Assembly (NCBI GenBank): GCA_025463135.1
Contig: JAOAPY010000046.1
Coordinates: forward strand, 1 to 42,793
DNA from: Acidobacteriota bacterium
GTDB lineage: Bacteria; Acidobacteriota; Blastocatellia; Pyrinomonadales; Pyrinomonadaceae
DNA length: 42,793 bases
Reading direction: 5' to 3'
Shown: positions 36,568-42,793 of the stretch, piece by piece
How the letters are laid out: every line of letters begins with the position of its first letter
Position numbering within the stretch: position 1 is the stretch's first letter
Translations under genes and position numbers: made by a program
Notes under the pieces: generated by a model
The model's database searches: none
What the model saw: the letters and a program-made list of their open reading frames with translations, nothing else
Told to the model about the DNA's origin: nothing

Positions 36568-36594
36568 TACTTTTCACTCGAAATCCGTATGCGG

Positions 36595-36807
36595 CTACTT
36601 TGCCGCTTGTAGTTCCCGCTGGCGCACGATTGTCTGAATGCGCGCGAGCGATTTCTTTTCCTGGCGAATGCGTTTAACCGCGTCCACTTCACCGAGGGCC
36701 AGCTTGAAATTCAAGCGGAACAGTGACTCTTTCAGGCGCGCTGTCTCGGCACGCAATTCGTCCGCCGGCAAGTCAAGATATTTGTCCAGTTCTTCACGTC
36801 GCTTCAT
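36595..36807 (-). CDS. rpmC: 50S ribosomal protein L29
   Basis: A 70-residue helical L29, with ADELRAETARLKESLFRLNFKLALGE and VKRIRQEKKSLARIQTIVRQRE, the coiled-coil pattern of the family. It lies near the tunnel exit, where trigger factor and SRP dock. It begins two bases after the rplP stop. Confidence 0.96.
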   Translation of the reverse strand: MKRREELDKYLDLPADELRAETARLKESLFRLNFKLALGEVDAVKRIRQEKKSLARIQTIVRQRELQAAK

Positions 36808-36809
36808 TT

Positions 36810-37238
36810 CTAGATCACGCCCCCTTCCTGATCCGCGCGGCTTACAAACCGGGTTTTGACCGGCAGCTTCTGCGCTGCCAGGCGCATTGCCTCGCGTGCG
36901 GTTGGCTCGTCGACACCCTCGATCTCATAGAGGATCCGGCCCGGCTTAACCACGGCCACCCAGTATTCCGGCGCCCCCTTACCCTTCCCCATACGCGTTT
37001 CAGCCGGCTTCTTGGTTACCGGCTTATCGGGAAACATGCGAATCCAGATTTTGCCGCCGCGCTTGATATGTCGCGTCATGGCAATACGGGCCGCCTCGAT
37101 CTGCCGATCAGTGATCCAGGCCGGCTCTAAACACTTAAGGCCATACTCACCGAAGCTGATTTCGGCTCCGCGATGAGCAGCACCGGTCATGCGTCCGCGC
37201 ATCTGCTTCCGGTGCTTAACTTTTTTCGGCATCAACAT
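36810..37238 (-). CDS. rplP: 50S ribosomal protein L16
   Basis: A 142-residue L16. It starts [21 protein letters not shown] and has the A-site-facing loop [34 protein letters not shown]. The family usually ends near residue 137, so the short acidic tail is minor. An ATG two codons in (37232) is an alternative start. The order rpsC-rplP-rpmC-rpsQ is standard. Confidence 0.98.
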   Translation of the reverse strand: MLMPKKVKHRKQMRGRMTGAAHRGAEISFGEYGLKCLEPAWITDRQIEAARIAMTRHIKRGGKIWIRMFPDKPVTKKPAETRMGKGKGAPEYWVAVVKPGRILYEIEGVDEPTAREAMRLAAQKLPVKTRFVSRADQEGGVI

Positions 37239-37282
37239 GATGGTTTACCCACTTACGACTTCAACTCTGAAATTCCTTTTTT

Positions 37283-37340
37283 GGTCTTAGGTCTTGAGCC
37301 TTTGGTCTTTGTCGAAAACCAAAAATGAAAGACCAAGACC
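37283..37340. repeat. TTTGGTC-type inverted repeat between rpsC and rplP
   Basis: GGTCTT-A-GGTCTT (37283-37295) pairs with AAGACCAAGACC (37329-37340), a 12-bp stem with one bulged base. A second TTTGG/CCAAA stem lies inside. The right arm ends 11 bases from the rpsC stop. Confidence 0.75.
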
Positions 37341-37350
37341 TTCCTGGTAC

Positions 37351-38097
37351 TTACTCTTCTCCGCGGCTGCGTGCTTCACGTTCGCGACGCGTGCGCGGCC
37401 GGCGTTCCCGTTCGCCCGGGCGCGTGTCGTTGATGGGATCCGAGCCGGTGCCGCGCGCCATCGCTGCCCTGGCATCCATGATCTCACCGCGATAAATCCA
37501 GACTTTCACGCCGATAATTCCAAACGTCGTGTGCGCTTCGGCAAAGCCATAGTCAATGTCGGCACGCAAAGTGTGGAGCGGCAACTGGCCCTGCAAGTGC
37601 CACTCACTGCGCGCGATTTCCGCGCCGTTCAAGCGGCCACTGACTTTGACCTTGATACCCTGGGCGCCAAACCGCAGCGATTCTTCCACCGCCTTTCTCA
37701 TCGCGCGGCGGAAGGCAATGCGCTTCTCGAGTTGGGCCGCGATCTTTTCGGCCTGTAACTGCGCGTTCAATTCCGGCTTGTGAATCTCTTGAATTGAAAC
37801 CAGAACTTCGCGACCGGTCTTGATGGAAAGATCGCCTTTGAGCTTATCAATCTCAGCACCCTTGCGGCCGATGATGATCCCGGGACGCGAGGTGTAAATG
37901 ATAATCTTCAGGCGGTTCGCCGCCCGTTCGATGTCGACGTGTGAAACGCCGGCGCCGGCAAAGCGACCCTTCAGATCCTTCTTCAGTTTCAGATCCTCGA
38001 GCAGGAATTCGCCGAACTGTTTCTTCGCGTACCAATGCGAGTGCCAGTCCTTGTTGTAGCCGAGGCGGAATCCGTATGGATGAACTTTCTGACCCAC
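37351..38097 (-). CDS. rpsC: 30S ribosomal protein S3 with basic C-terminal tail
   Basis: A 248-residue S3. It starts [20 protein letters not shown], has the KH domain [22 protein letters not shown], and the C-terminal domain with [11 protein letters not shown]. About 35 residues of low-complexity Arg/Glu sequence ([20 protein letters not shown]) close the protein. S3 lies at the mRNA entry tunnel, where the tail could face solvent. Confidence 0.97.
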   Translation of the reverse strand: MGQKVHPYGFRLGYNKDWHSHWYAKKQFGEFLLEDLKLKKDLKGRFAGAGVSHVDIERAANRLKIIIYTSRPGIIIGRKGAEIDKLKGDLSIKTGREVLVSIQEIHKPELNAQLQAEKIAAQLEKRIAFRRAMRKAVEESLRFGAQGIKVKVSGRLNGAEIARSEWHLQGQLPLHTLRADIDYGFAEAHTTFGIIGVKVWIYRGEIMDARAAMARGTGSDPINDTRPGERERRPRTRREREARSRGEE

Positions 38098-38121
38098 AAT
38101 TTTCTCCAGTTCTGTCTGAAT

Positions 38122-38149
38122 TCTCAGATCTCGAATTTGAGATCTGAGA
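38122..38149. repeat. 11-bp perfect hairpin, CAGATCTC type
   Basis: TCTCAGATCTC (38122-38132) and GAGATCTGAGA (38139-38149) pair perfectly around GAATTT. A second set of related words (GAGATCTCAAATCTGAGATC) at 38193-38212 could pair with it instead. It occupies the gap between the rplV stop and rpsC. Confidence 0.8.
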
Positions 38150-38225
38150 CTCTTCCTTGTGATCCCTTCCGGGAATCACTGCGCCCTGAAATTCCGAGAT
38201 CTCAAATCTGAGATCCGCAATCGTA

Positions 38226-38816
38226 TTACTCCTCGGCGGCCGTCTCTGCGGCGGCAGCCTTCGGCTTCGTCGTGCGAGTAGCCTTTTTCTCTGTTTTCTC
38301 AGCGCCAACTTCCACCTTGGGCTCGGCTTCTACTTTGGGCGCGGTCCGCTTCGCACGCGGCGCCGCCACCGCTCCGCCGCGCTTGCGGCCCTTGCTTTCA
38401 GCCAGCTTCGCCGGCTTAACCGCGACGCTCTTTTTATTCTTTGTTTCCTTCGCTTCTACCCGTTCGTCATTCGAGAGCAGAATCGTGACGTGACAAAAGT
38501 GCCGCTGCTCGCGATAGGCCCGCCCCTGCGGCGCCGGCCGTACGCGCCGTCGATTCTTGGTGGGCCCGCGATCGACAAACGCGGCCTTCACCCACAGATC
38601 GTCCGGGTCGATAGAGACATTGGCCTTCTCGGCCGCTTCATTCGCGTTGGCAATCGCCGAGCGCATGCATTTTTCAATGCCGAGGGCCGCCCGCTTGTTT
38701 GCGTAACGCAAAACCGCCAAAGCCTTGTTGACGTCTTTGCCGCGAATCATATCTATTACCAGGCGTGCCTTCTGCGCCGACCCTCGAAGATATTTCGCAC
38801 TCGCCGTTGCTTCCAT
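38226..38816 (-). CDS. rplV: 50S ribosomal protein L22 with long C-terminal extension
   Basis: The first 120 residues are L22 (MEATASAKYLRGSAQKARLV ... FVDRGPTKNRRRVRPAPQGRAYR, the hairpin loop that lines the exit tunnel). Around 75 more residues rich in Lys, Ala, Glu and Thr follow (KKSVAVKPAKLAESKGRKRG ... KATRTTKPKAAAAETAAEE), for 196 in total against 110 in E. coli. It overlaps no neighbour; rpsS ends 36 bp upstream. Confidence 0.96.
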   Translation of the reverse strand: MEATASAKYLRGSAQKARLVIDMIRGKDVNKALAVLRYANKRAALGIEKCMRSAIANANEAAEKANVSIDPDDLWVKAAFVDRGPTKNRRRVRPAPQGRAYREQRHFCHVTILLSNDERVEAKETKNKKSVAVKPAKLAESKGRKRGGAVAAPRAKRTAPKVEAEPKVEVGAEKTEKKATRTTKPKAAAAETAAEE

Positions 38817-38852
38817 TTCCGTTTCCCTCTTAGTCTCGAGTTAACCTCGAAA

Positions 38853-39146
38853 CTATTTTCCTACTTTCGTCGCCTTTTCAACTTTGGTTCCTGAGTGACC
38901 CTTGAACGTGCGGGTGGGCGCGAATTCGCCCAGCTTGTGGCCGACCATGTTCTCCGTGACATAGATAGGCAGGTGTCGTTTGCCGTTGTGCACGCCAAAG
39001 GTCAGCCCCACCATGTCGGGTGAAATCGTCGAACGTCGCGACCAAGTCTTGATTACCGGCGGTCGCTGCCCGCTGGCGCGAACCCGATCAACTACCTTGC
39101 TGACGCTGCGGTCAATAAACGGTCCCTTTTTAACTGAACGTGCCAT
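38853..39146 (-). CDS. rpsS: 30S ribosomal protein S19
   Basis: A 97-residue S19. It starts [19 protein letters not shown], and contains [25 protein letters not shown], then [22 protein letters not shown]. The ATG at 39146 follows CGGAG; upstream in-frame residues are translated intergenic repeat and do not belong to the protein. Confidence 0.98.
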   Translation of the reverse strand: MARSVKKGPFIDRSVSKVVDRVRASGQRPPVIKTWSRRSTISPDMVGLTFGVHNGKRHLPIYVTENMVGHKLGEFAPTRTFKGHSGTKVEKATKVGK

Positions 39147-39155
39147 ATGAACTCC

Positions 39156-39240
39156 GGTCTTTGATCTTTGGTCTTTGGTCTTTGTAAGTTGAATTAGGTC
39201 TACGTTCCCTGGCTCTTTCAAAGGCCAAAGATCAAAGACC
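39156..39240. repeat. 16-bp perfect inverted repeat, TTTGGTC/TTTGATC type
   Basis: GGTCTTTGATCTTTGG at 39156-39171 pairs perfectly with 39225-39240, loop 53 nt. On the mRNA its 3' arm ends directly at the GGAG of the rpsS ribosome-binding site; the other arm begins 11 bases past the rplB stop. Confidence 0.85.
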
Positions 39241-39251
39241 TAAGACCGTTT

Positions 39252-40082
39252 TTACTTCGTTCTTCTATCCTTCAAAATCATCTTCTGTGTTCGTTTGTTG
39301 TGCCGCGTTTTGTAACCGCGAGTCGGCTGGCCCCAAGGCGTCACAGGATTGCGGCCACCGGAAGTCTTGCCCTCGCCACCGCCGTGCGGATGGTCCACCG
39401 GATTCATAGCCACGCCACGAACCTTGGGTCGCAACCCTTTCCAGCGCGAGCGGCCGGCCTTGCCCAGCGAAACGTTTTCGTGTTCGATATTGCCCACCTG
39501 GCCAATTGTCGCGCGACAAACCAGCGGCACGCGGCGCACTTCGCCCGACGGCATACGGATTTGCGCGTAGACGCCTTCCTTGGCCACCAGTTGCGCAAAG
39601 GCCCCCGCGGATCGGGCCATCTGTCCACCCTTGCCGGGGCGCAGTTCGATGTTGTGAATCTGCGTACCCAGGGGAATATTGATTAGCGGCAAGGTGTTGC
39701 CCGGCAGGATATCCGCGTCCGCGCCGGCCATGATGGTCTTGCCGACTTCCAGCCCGACCGGCGCCAGGATGTAGCACTTCTCGCCGTCAAGGTAGGTGAT
39801 CAGCGCAATATGCGCCGAGCGATTCGGGTCGTACTCAATTTGTGTCACCCGGCCCGGGATGCCTTCCTTGTTCCTTTTGAAATCAACCACGCGATAAAAG
39901 CGCTTGTGCCCGCCGCCCCGACGACGAACCGTTATGTGCCCATCGTTGTTGCGTCCGGAAATCCGCTTCTTCGGCTCGAGCAACGACTTTTCCGGCACGG
40001 CGCCGACAGTGAGCTCATCCCGCGTCAAATATGTCTGATAGCGGCGCGCCGGAGATGTTGGTGTCAGTTTCTTGATGCCCAT
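39252..40082 (-). CDS. rplB: 50S ribosomal protein L2
   Basis: A 276-residue L2, near the family norm (273-277). Visible stretches are [36 protein letters not shown], and the C-terminal [20 protein letters not shown], with the histidine long linked to peptidyl-transferase function. The ATG at 40082 is only six bases from a palindrome arm, and no clear Shine-Dalgarno is seen. Confidence 0.98.
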   Translation of the reverse strand: MGIKKLTPTSPARRYQTYLTRDELTVGAVPEKSLLEPKKRISGRNNDGHITVRRRGGGHKRFYRVVDFKRNKEGIPGRVTQIEYDPNRSAHIALITYLDGEKCYILAPVGLEVGKTIMAGADADILPGNTLPLINIPLGTQIHNIELRPGKGGQMARSAGAFAQLVAKEGVYAQIRMPSGEVRRVPLVCRATIGQVGNIEHENVSLGKAGRSRWKGLRPKVRGVAMNPVDHPHGGGEGKTSGGRNPVTPWGQPTRGYKTRHNKRTQKMILKDRRTK

Positions 40083-40088
40083 TTTACG

Positions 40089-40205
40089 ATTTCGGATTGC
40101 GGATGTCGGATTGCGGATTTGAAATCCCTATGCCGACCCCTCTACTCCGAACCTCTTACCTTTCTTCGGTTTTGAATTCGCAATCCGAATTCCAAAATCC
40201 GAAAT
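40089..40205. repeat. 31-bp imperfect inverted repeat, GGATTGCGG type
   Basis: The left arm 40089-40119 and the reverse complement of 40175-40205 agree at 26 of 31 positions (10-bp exact blocks at each side). It begins one base past the rplW stop codon and ends six bases before the rplB ATG, so it covers the expected ribosome-binding site. Confidence 0.85.
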
Positions 40206-40206
40206 T

Positions 40207-40512
40207 CTATATCGCTTCGTTGTAATCAACCGGGTTCTCACCATGCTTCAATGTCACGTAGGCTTTCTTCCATGAAGGCTTGCGGCCCTCATAACGCCCG
40301 CGACGCGCGGTCTTGCCCATGAAATTAATGGTGCGCACCTGATCGACTTTAACTTGAAAGATCGACTCTACCGCGGACTTAATCTCCGGCTTGGTGGCAT
40401 GCCTGTCGACTCGAAAGGTCAGGAGCTGGCGCCGGTCCTGAGTTTCCTCTTTGGCAATCAGCGCCTTTTCGGTAATCACCGGCGACTTGACGATATCCCA
40501 GATCGTTCTCAT
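40207..40512 (-). CDS. rplW: 50S ribosomal protein L23
   Basis: A 101-residue L23. It starts MRTIWDIVKSPVITEKALIAKEE and contains TFRVDRHATKPEIKSAVESIFQVKVDQVRTIN, typical of the family. L23 is the docking site for trigger factor and SRP at the exit tunnel. It starts three bases after the rplD stop. Confidence 0.97.
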   Translation of the reverse strand: MRTIWDIVKSPVITEKALIAKEETQDRRQLLTFRVDRHATKPEIKSAVESIFQVKVDQVRTINFMGKTARRGRYEGRKPSWKKAYVTLKHGENPVDYNEAI

Positions 40513-40515
40513 CTC

Positions 40516-41244
40516 TTAGGCCGCCTCCTCTTTCGGTTTGCGAGTGCGCTTTGGCTTCACAACTTCAGGCGCTGGCTCCTCAACTGCTTCCGGCGCAGCC
40601 TCGTTCGCTTCCGTTTTGGGTCCCAGCAGATCTTCAAGCTCCCCGGCCGCGGCGCGCGAAAGAATCAGCTTTTCGTGGTACAGCAGGTCGTAAATATTGA
40701 GACCAAAACTGTTGACGATCTTCGTATGCTGCACATTGCGTGCGGAAAGCAGCAGGTTCTCATTCTCAAGCGAATCGACGATCAAAGTCCTCGTCGTTTC
40801 CAGACCCAGCTGGCCCAGCGACCCGAGTAACTCGCGCGTCTTCGGCTTATCGAGCTTCCAGCCTTCAACCACGATCACATTGCCTTCGCGAACGCGCTCT
40901 GAAAGCGCCGAACGCAAAGCTCCGCGACGCATTTTCTTCGGCATGTTGTAGGACCAATCGCGTGGTTGCGGTCCGTGCACGTTGCCGCCGCCTTTCCACA
41001 AAGGCGAACGCAACGAAGCGATACGAGCCCGGCCGGTACCTTTCTGTTTCCATAGCTTGCGGCCGGCGCCGGAAACATCGCCGCGTGTCTTGGTGGCAGA
41101 AGTTCCCTGGCGACCATTCGCCATGAAATTGCGCACCGCGGCATGCACCAGCGGCTCATTGAACGGAACGCCAAACACGGCCTCCGACAATTCGAGGTCG
41201 CCAACCTCTTCGTTTTTTAAGTTGCGCACCTTAACAGTGGGCAT
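40516..41244 (-). CDS. rplD: 50S ribosomal protein L4 with C-terminal extension
   Basis: A 242-residue L4. The start [20 protein letters not shown] at 41244 has GGAG upstream; the longer frame includes translated palindrome. The extended tunnel loop is [31 protein letters not shown]. The core ends near LEDLLG, followed by about 35 acidic then basic residues ([20 protein letters not shown]), compared with E. coli L4 of 201. In E. coli L4 represses the S10 operon; no such leader can be judged here. Confidence 0.96.
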   Translation of the reverse strand: MPTVKVRNLKNEEVGDLELSEAVFGVPFNEPLVHAAVRNFMANGRQGTSATKTRGDVSGAGRKLWKQKGTGRARIASLRSPLWKGGGNVHGPQPRDWSYNMPKKMRRGALRSALSERVREGNVIVVEGWKLDKPKTRELLGSLGQLGLETTRTLIVDSLENENLLLSARNVQHTKIVNSFGLNIYDLLYHEKLILSRAAAGELEDLLGPKTEANEAAPEAVEEPAPEVVKPKRTRKPKEEAA

Positions 41245-41269
41245 AATTGAAACTCCGTTTCGGACTACG

Positions 41270-41338
41270 GACGATAGACAGTTAGACGATGGCATAGACC
41301 CGGTTCGTCCGGCTATCGTCTATGGTCCATGGTCTATG
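41270..41338. repeat. GACGATAG/GGTCTATG palindromes between rplC and rplD
   Basis: GACGATAG (41270-41277) pairs with CTATCGTC (41313-41320), and CATAGACC (41293-41300) with GGTCTATG (41331-41338); these two 8-bp stems cross, so they are alternatives or a pseudoknot. The last copy contains the rplC stop codon. Confidence 0.65.
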
Positions 41339-41996
41339 GTCTCTTTTTTTGCCTGACAGCCTTCTTGATAATTACAACGCTTCCGTTAGCCCCGGGGACC
41401 GCGCCGCGCACCATTAGTAAATTGTTTTCGACATCCACGCGAGCGACAGTCAACCCTCGAATCGTGACGCGCTCGTCACCCATGTGACCCGAGGAACGAA
41501 TGCCTTTGACGACGCGCGACGGATAAGCTGAGGCGCCGATCGAGCCGGGCGCTCTGACATTCATGGAACCGTGCGATTCAGGGCCGCGATTGAAGTGATG
41601 GCGCTTGACCGTCCCGGCAAACCCGCGCCCCTTGGACTGGCCCACCACTTCGATAGAGTCTCCGTCGGCAAATTGATCGACGAGCACCTTGTCGCCCACG
41701 CCCGTTTCCGACGTCGCTGTCTCGAGTCGAAACTCTTTCAGCACCCGCGTCGGCGGCGTTCCGCCACCGGTCTTTTCGAAGTGGCCGCGCATTGGCTTGG
41801 TAACGTTCTTGAGCCGTACCGGCTTATCTTCGACCAGGCCCAACTGCACCGCGTCGTAACCATCCGGCCCGGCGGAAGACTTTGTTTGCACGACGACACA
41901 GGGCCCGGCCTTGATAACGGTTACCGGTGTAACCGTTCCGTCCGGCGCGAACAACTGCGTCATGCCAAGTTTTCTACCGATGATTCCGTTTATCAT
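41334..41996 (-). CDS. rplC: 50S ribosomal protein L3
   Basis: A 220-residue L3. It starts [20 protein letters not shown] and contains [38 protein letters not shown], which reaches the peptidyl-transferase centre. Both ends of the gene lie in palindromes: the start codon is part of a 32-bp stem shared with the rpsJ-rplC gap, and the stop codon falls in a GGTCTATG repeat word. Confidence 0.98.
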   Translation of the reverse strand: MINGIIGRKLGMTQLFAPDGTVTPVTVIKAGPCVVVQTKSSAGPDGYDAVQLGLVEDKPVRLKNVTKPMRGHFEKTGGGTPPTRVLKEFRLETATSETGVGDKVLVDQFADGDSIEVVGQSKGRGFAGTVKRHHFNRGPESHGSMNVRAPGSIGASAYPSRVVKGIRSSGHMGDERVTIRGLTVARVDVENNLLMVRGAVPGANGSVVIIKKAVRQKKRP

Positions 41997-42098
41997 TGCC
42001 CATTTCCAATTGCCAATTGCCGATTGATTGTTGTTGATTGCCCCCGCTACCTCTAATCCGAAGCCAAATCGGCAATTGGCAATCGGAAATGGGCAATG
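41994..42098. repeat. 32-bp near-perfect inverted repeat containing the rplC start codon
   Basis: Left arm 41994-42025 and right arm 42067-42098 pair at 31 of 32 positions with a 41-nt loop. The right arm begins three bases past the rpsJ stop; the left arm ends with the ATG of rplC. On the mRNA the rplC start and any ribosome-binding site (GGAAATGGGC) are inside the stem. Confidence 0.9.
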
Positions 42099-42101
42099 CT
42101 G

Positions 42102-42422
42102 CTACTGTCTGCCAAAGGCTTTGATTTCGACATCCACACCCGCCGGAAGATCGAGCTTCATCAAAGCGTCCACCGTTTGCGGAGTGGGATCGAGAATATC
42201 CATCAGACGCTTGTGCGTGCGAATCTCAAACTGCTCACGTGACTTCTTGTCAACGTGCGGAGAGCGCAACACTGTCCAACGATTTTTCACGGTCGGCAGC
42301 GGGATGGGTCCAGCCACGCGCGCGCCGGTCCGCTTTGCCGTTTCCACGATTTCGGATGTGGACTGGTCCAACACACGATGATCGTAGGCTTTCAGTCTGA
42401 TTCTAATTTTCTCGTTCAGCAT
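42102..42422 (-). CDS. rpsJ: 30S ribosomal protein S10
   Basis: A 106-residue S10, also the NusE transcription factor. It starts [20 protein letters not shown] and has [39 protein letters not shown] and the C-terminus [12 protein letters not shown]. The ATG at 42422 is supported by the conserved start; in-frame residues before it are translated repeat. tuf lies 102 bp upstream. Confidence 0.98.
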   Translation of the reverse strand: MLNEKIRIRLKAYDHRVLDQSTSEIVETAKRTGARVAGPIPLPTVKNRWTVLRSPHVDKKSREQFEIRTHKRLMDILDPTPQTVDALMKLDLPAGVDVEIKAFGRQ

Positions 42423-42447
42423 AATTTTTATTTGGCCTTTGGCTTTT

Positions 42448-42500
42448 GGTCTTTGGTAGTTATCTCTAACGCCGCTTGAAATCCTCAACTATCAAAGACC
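42448..42500. repeat. 14-bp inverted repeat, TTTGGTC type, between tuf and rpsJ
   Basis: GGTCTTTGGTAGTT (42448-42461) pairs with 42487-42500 at 13 of 14 positions plus one G-U. More CCAAAGACC copies follow at 42505-42522, right up to the tuf stop codon. Confidence 0.75.
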
Positions 42501-42524
42501 CAAGTCCAAAGACCAAAGACCTTC

Positions 42525-42793
42525 CTATTGAATAATATCCGTGATGGTTCCCGCTCCGACCGTGCGGCCGCCTTCGCGAATAGCGAAGCGCAGTCCCTTC
42601 TCCATCGCGATGGGCGTGATCAATTCGATCTCCATCGCCACGTTGTCACCCGGCATCACCATCTCTACGCCTTCCGGCAGTGTTGCCACTCCCGTCACGT
42701 CCGTGGTCCGAAAGTAGAACTGCGGCCGGTATCCCGTAAAGAACGGCGTGTGCCGTCCTCCTTCTTCCTTCGTCAATATATATGACTCCGCCT
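42525..42793 (-). CDS. tuf: Elongation factor Tu, C-terminal part (cut by window edge)
   Basis: The last 88 or so residues of EF-Tu. The sequence [18 protein letters not shown], then [14 protein letters not shown], and the end [22 protein letters not shown] are the third domain of EF-Tu, which binds aminoacyl-tRNA. The gene continues beyond the right edge. tuf upstream of rpsJ is the classic fus-tuf-S10 arrangement. Confidence 0.97.
   Translation of the reverse strand, partial: AESYILTKEEGGRHTPFFTGYRPQFYFRTTDVTGVATLPEGVEMVMPGDNVAMEIELITPIAMEKGLRFAIREGGRTVGAGTITDIIQ

Overview
The window reads as a stretch of chromosome from a member of the Acidobacteriota, most likely class Blastocatellia (subdivision 4). 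The placement is an inference from gene order, from a TIGR03663 (Agl23-like) membrane protein, and from many short dispersed intergenic palindromes. No 16S rRNA gene is present to confirm it.

Layout. Positions 1-2616 are the leader-distal end of a CRISPR array: 37 repeats of 36 bp and 36 complete spacers. It runs off the left edge and no cas gene is in the window. Positions 2750-7359 (minus strand) hold three envelope genes: a DsbA-like thioredoxin and two large polytopic membrane proteins that resemble GT-C glycosyltransferases. A 400-bp gap with a 29-bp terminal-inverted-repeat element leads to plus-strand ychF. Two small minus-strand hypothetical genes follow, then a plus-strand rarA plus methyltransferase pair. 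From 12137 to the right end every gene is on the minus strand: a TatA-type protein, an HNH nuclease, proline iminopeptidase, a small accessory patch (cyclase-like hypothetical protein plus a VapBC-type toxin-antitoxin pair), and comF.

The right 25 kb is housekeeping. Read in the direction of transcription (right to left) it runs: tuf (partial), rpsJ-rplC-rplD-rplW-rplB-rpsS-rplV-rpsC-rplP-rpmC-rpsQ (S10 block), rplN-rplX-rplE-rpsN-rpsH-rplF-rplR-rpsE-rpmD-rplO-secY-adk-map-infA-rpmJ (spc block), rpsM-rpsK-rpsD-rpoA-rplQ (alpha block), accB-accC, rplU-rpmA-obgE-nadD-rsfS, a sigma-54 activator, rlmH and a DksA/TraR-type protein. Ribosome production, translation initiation, protein export, fatty-acid synthesis, NAD synthesis and ribosome maturation factors are thus strung along one strand.

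The most unusual feature is the DNA between these housekeeping genes. Many intergenic gaps of about 60 bp or more carry an inverted repeat built from one of a few short 'vocabularies' (TTTGGTC, GCAATTGGCAATCGG, GGATTGCGGATTTCGG, CAGATCTCAGATT, GACGATAGACC, CATTTGTCATT, ACAAGCTGAAGCTTGT). Arms typically begin within a few bases of one gene's stop codon and end at or near the next gene's ribosome-binding site or start codon. In the rpsJ-rplC gap a 32-bp stem with one mismatch contains the rplC start codon. The infA reading frame is also broken by one extra base, and strong terminator-like hairpins precede obgE and follow the dksA-like gene.
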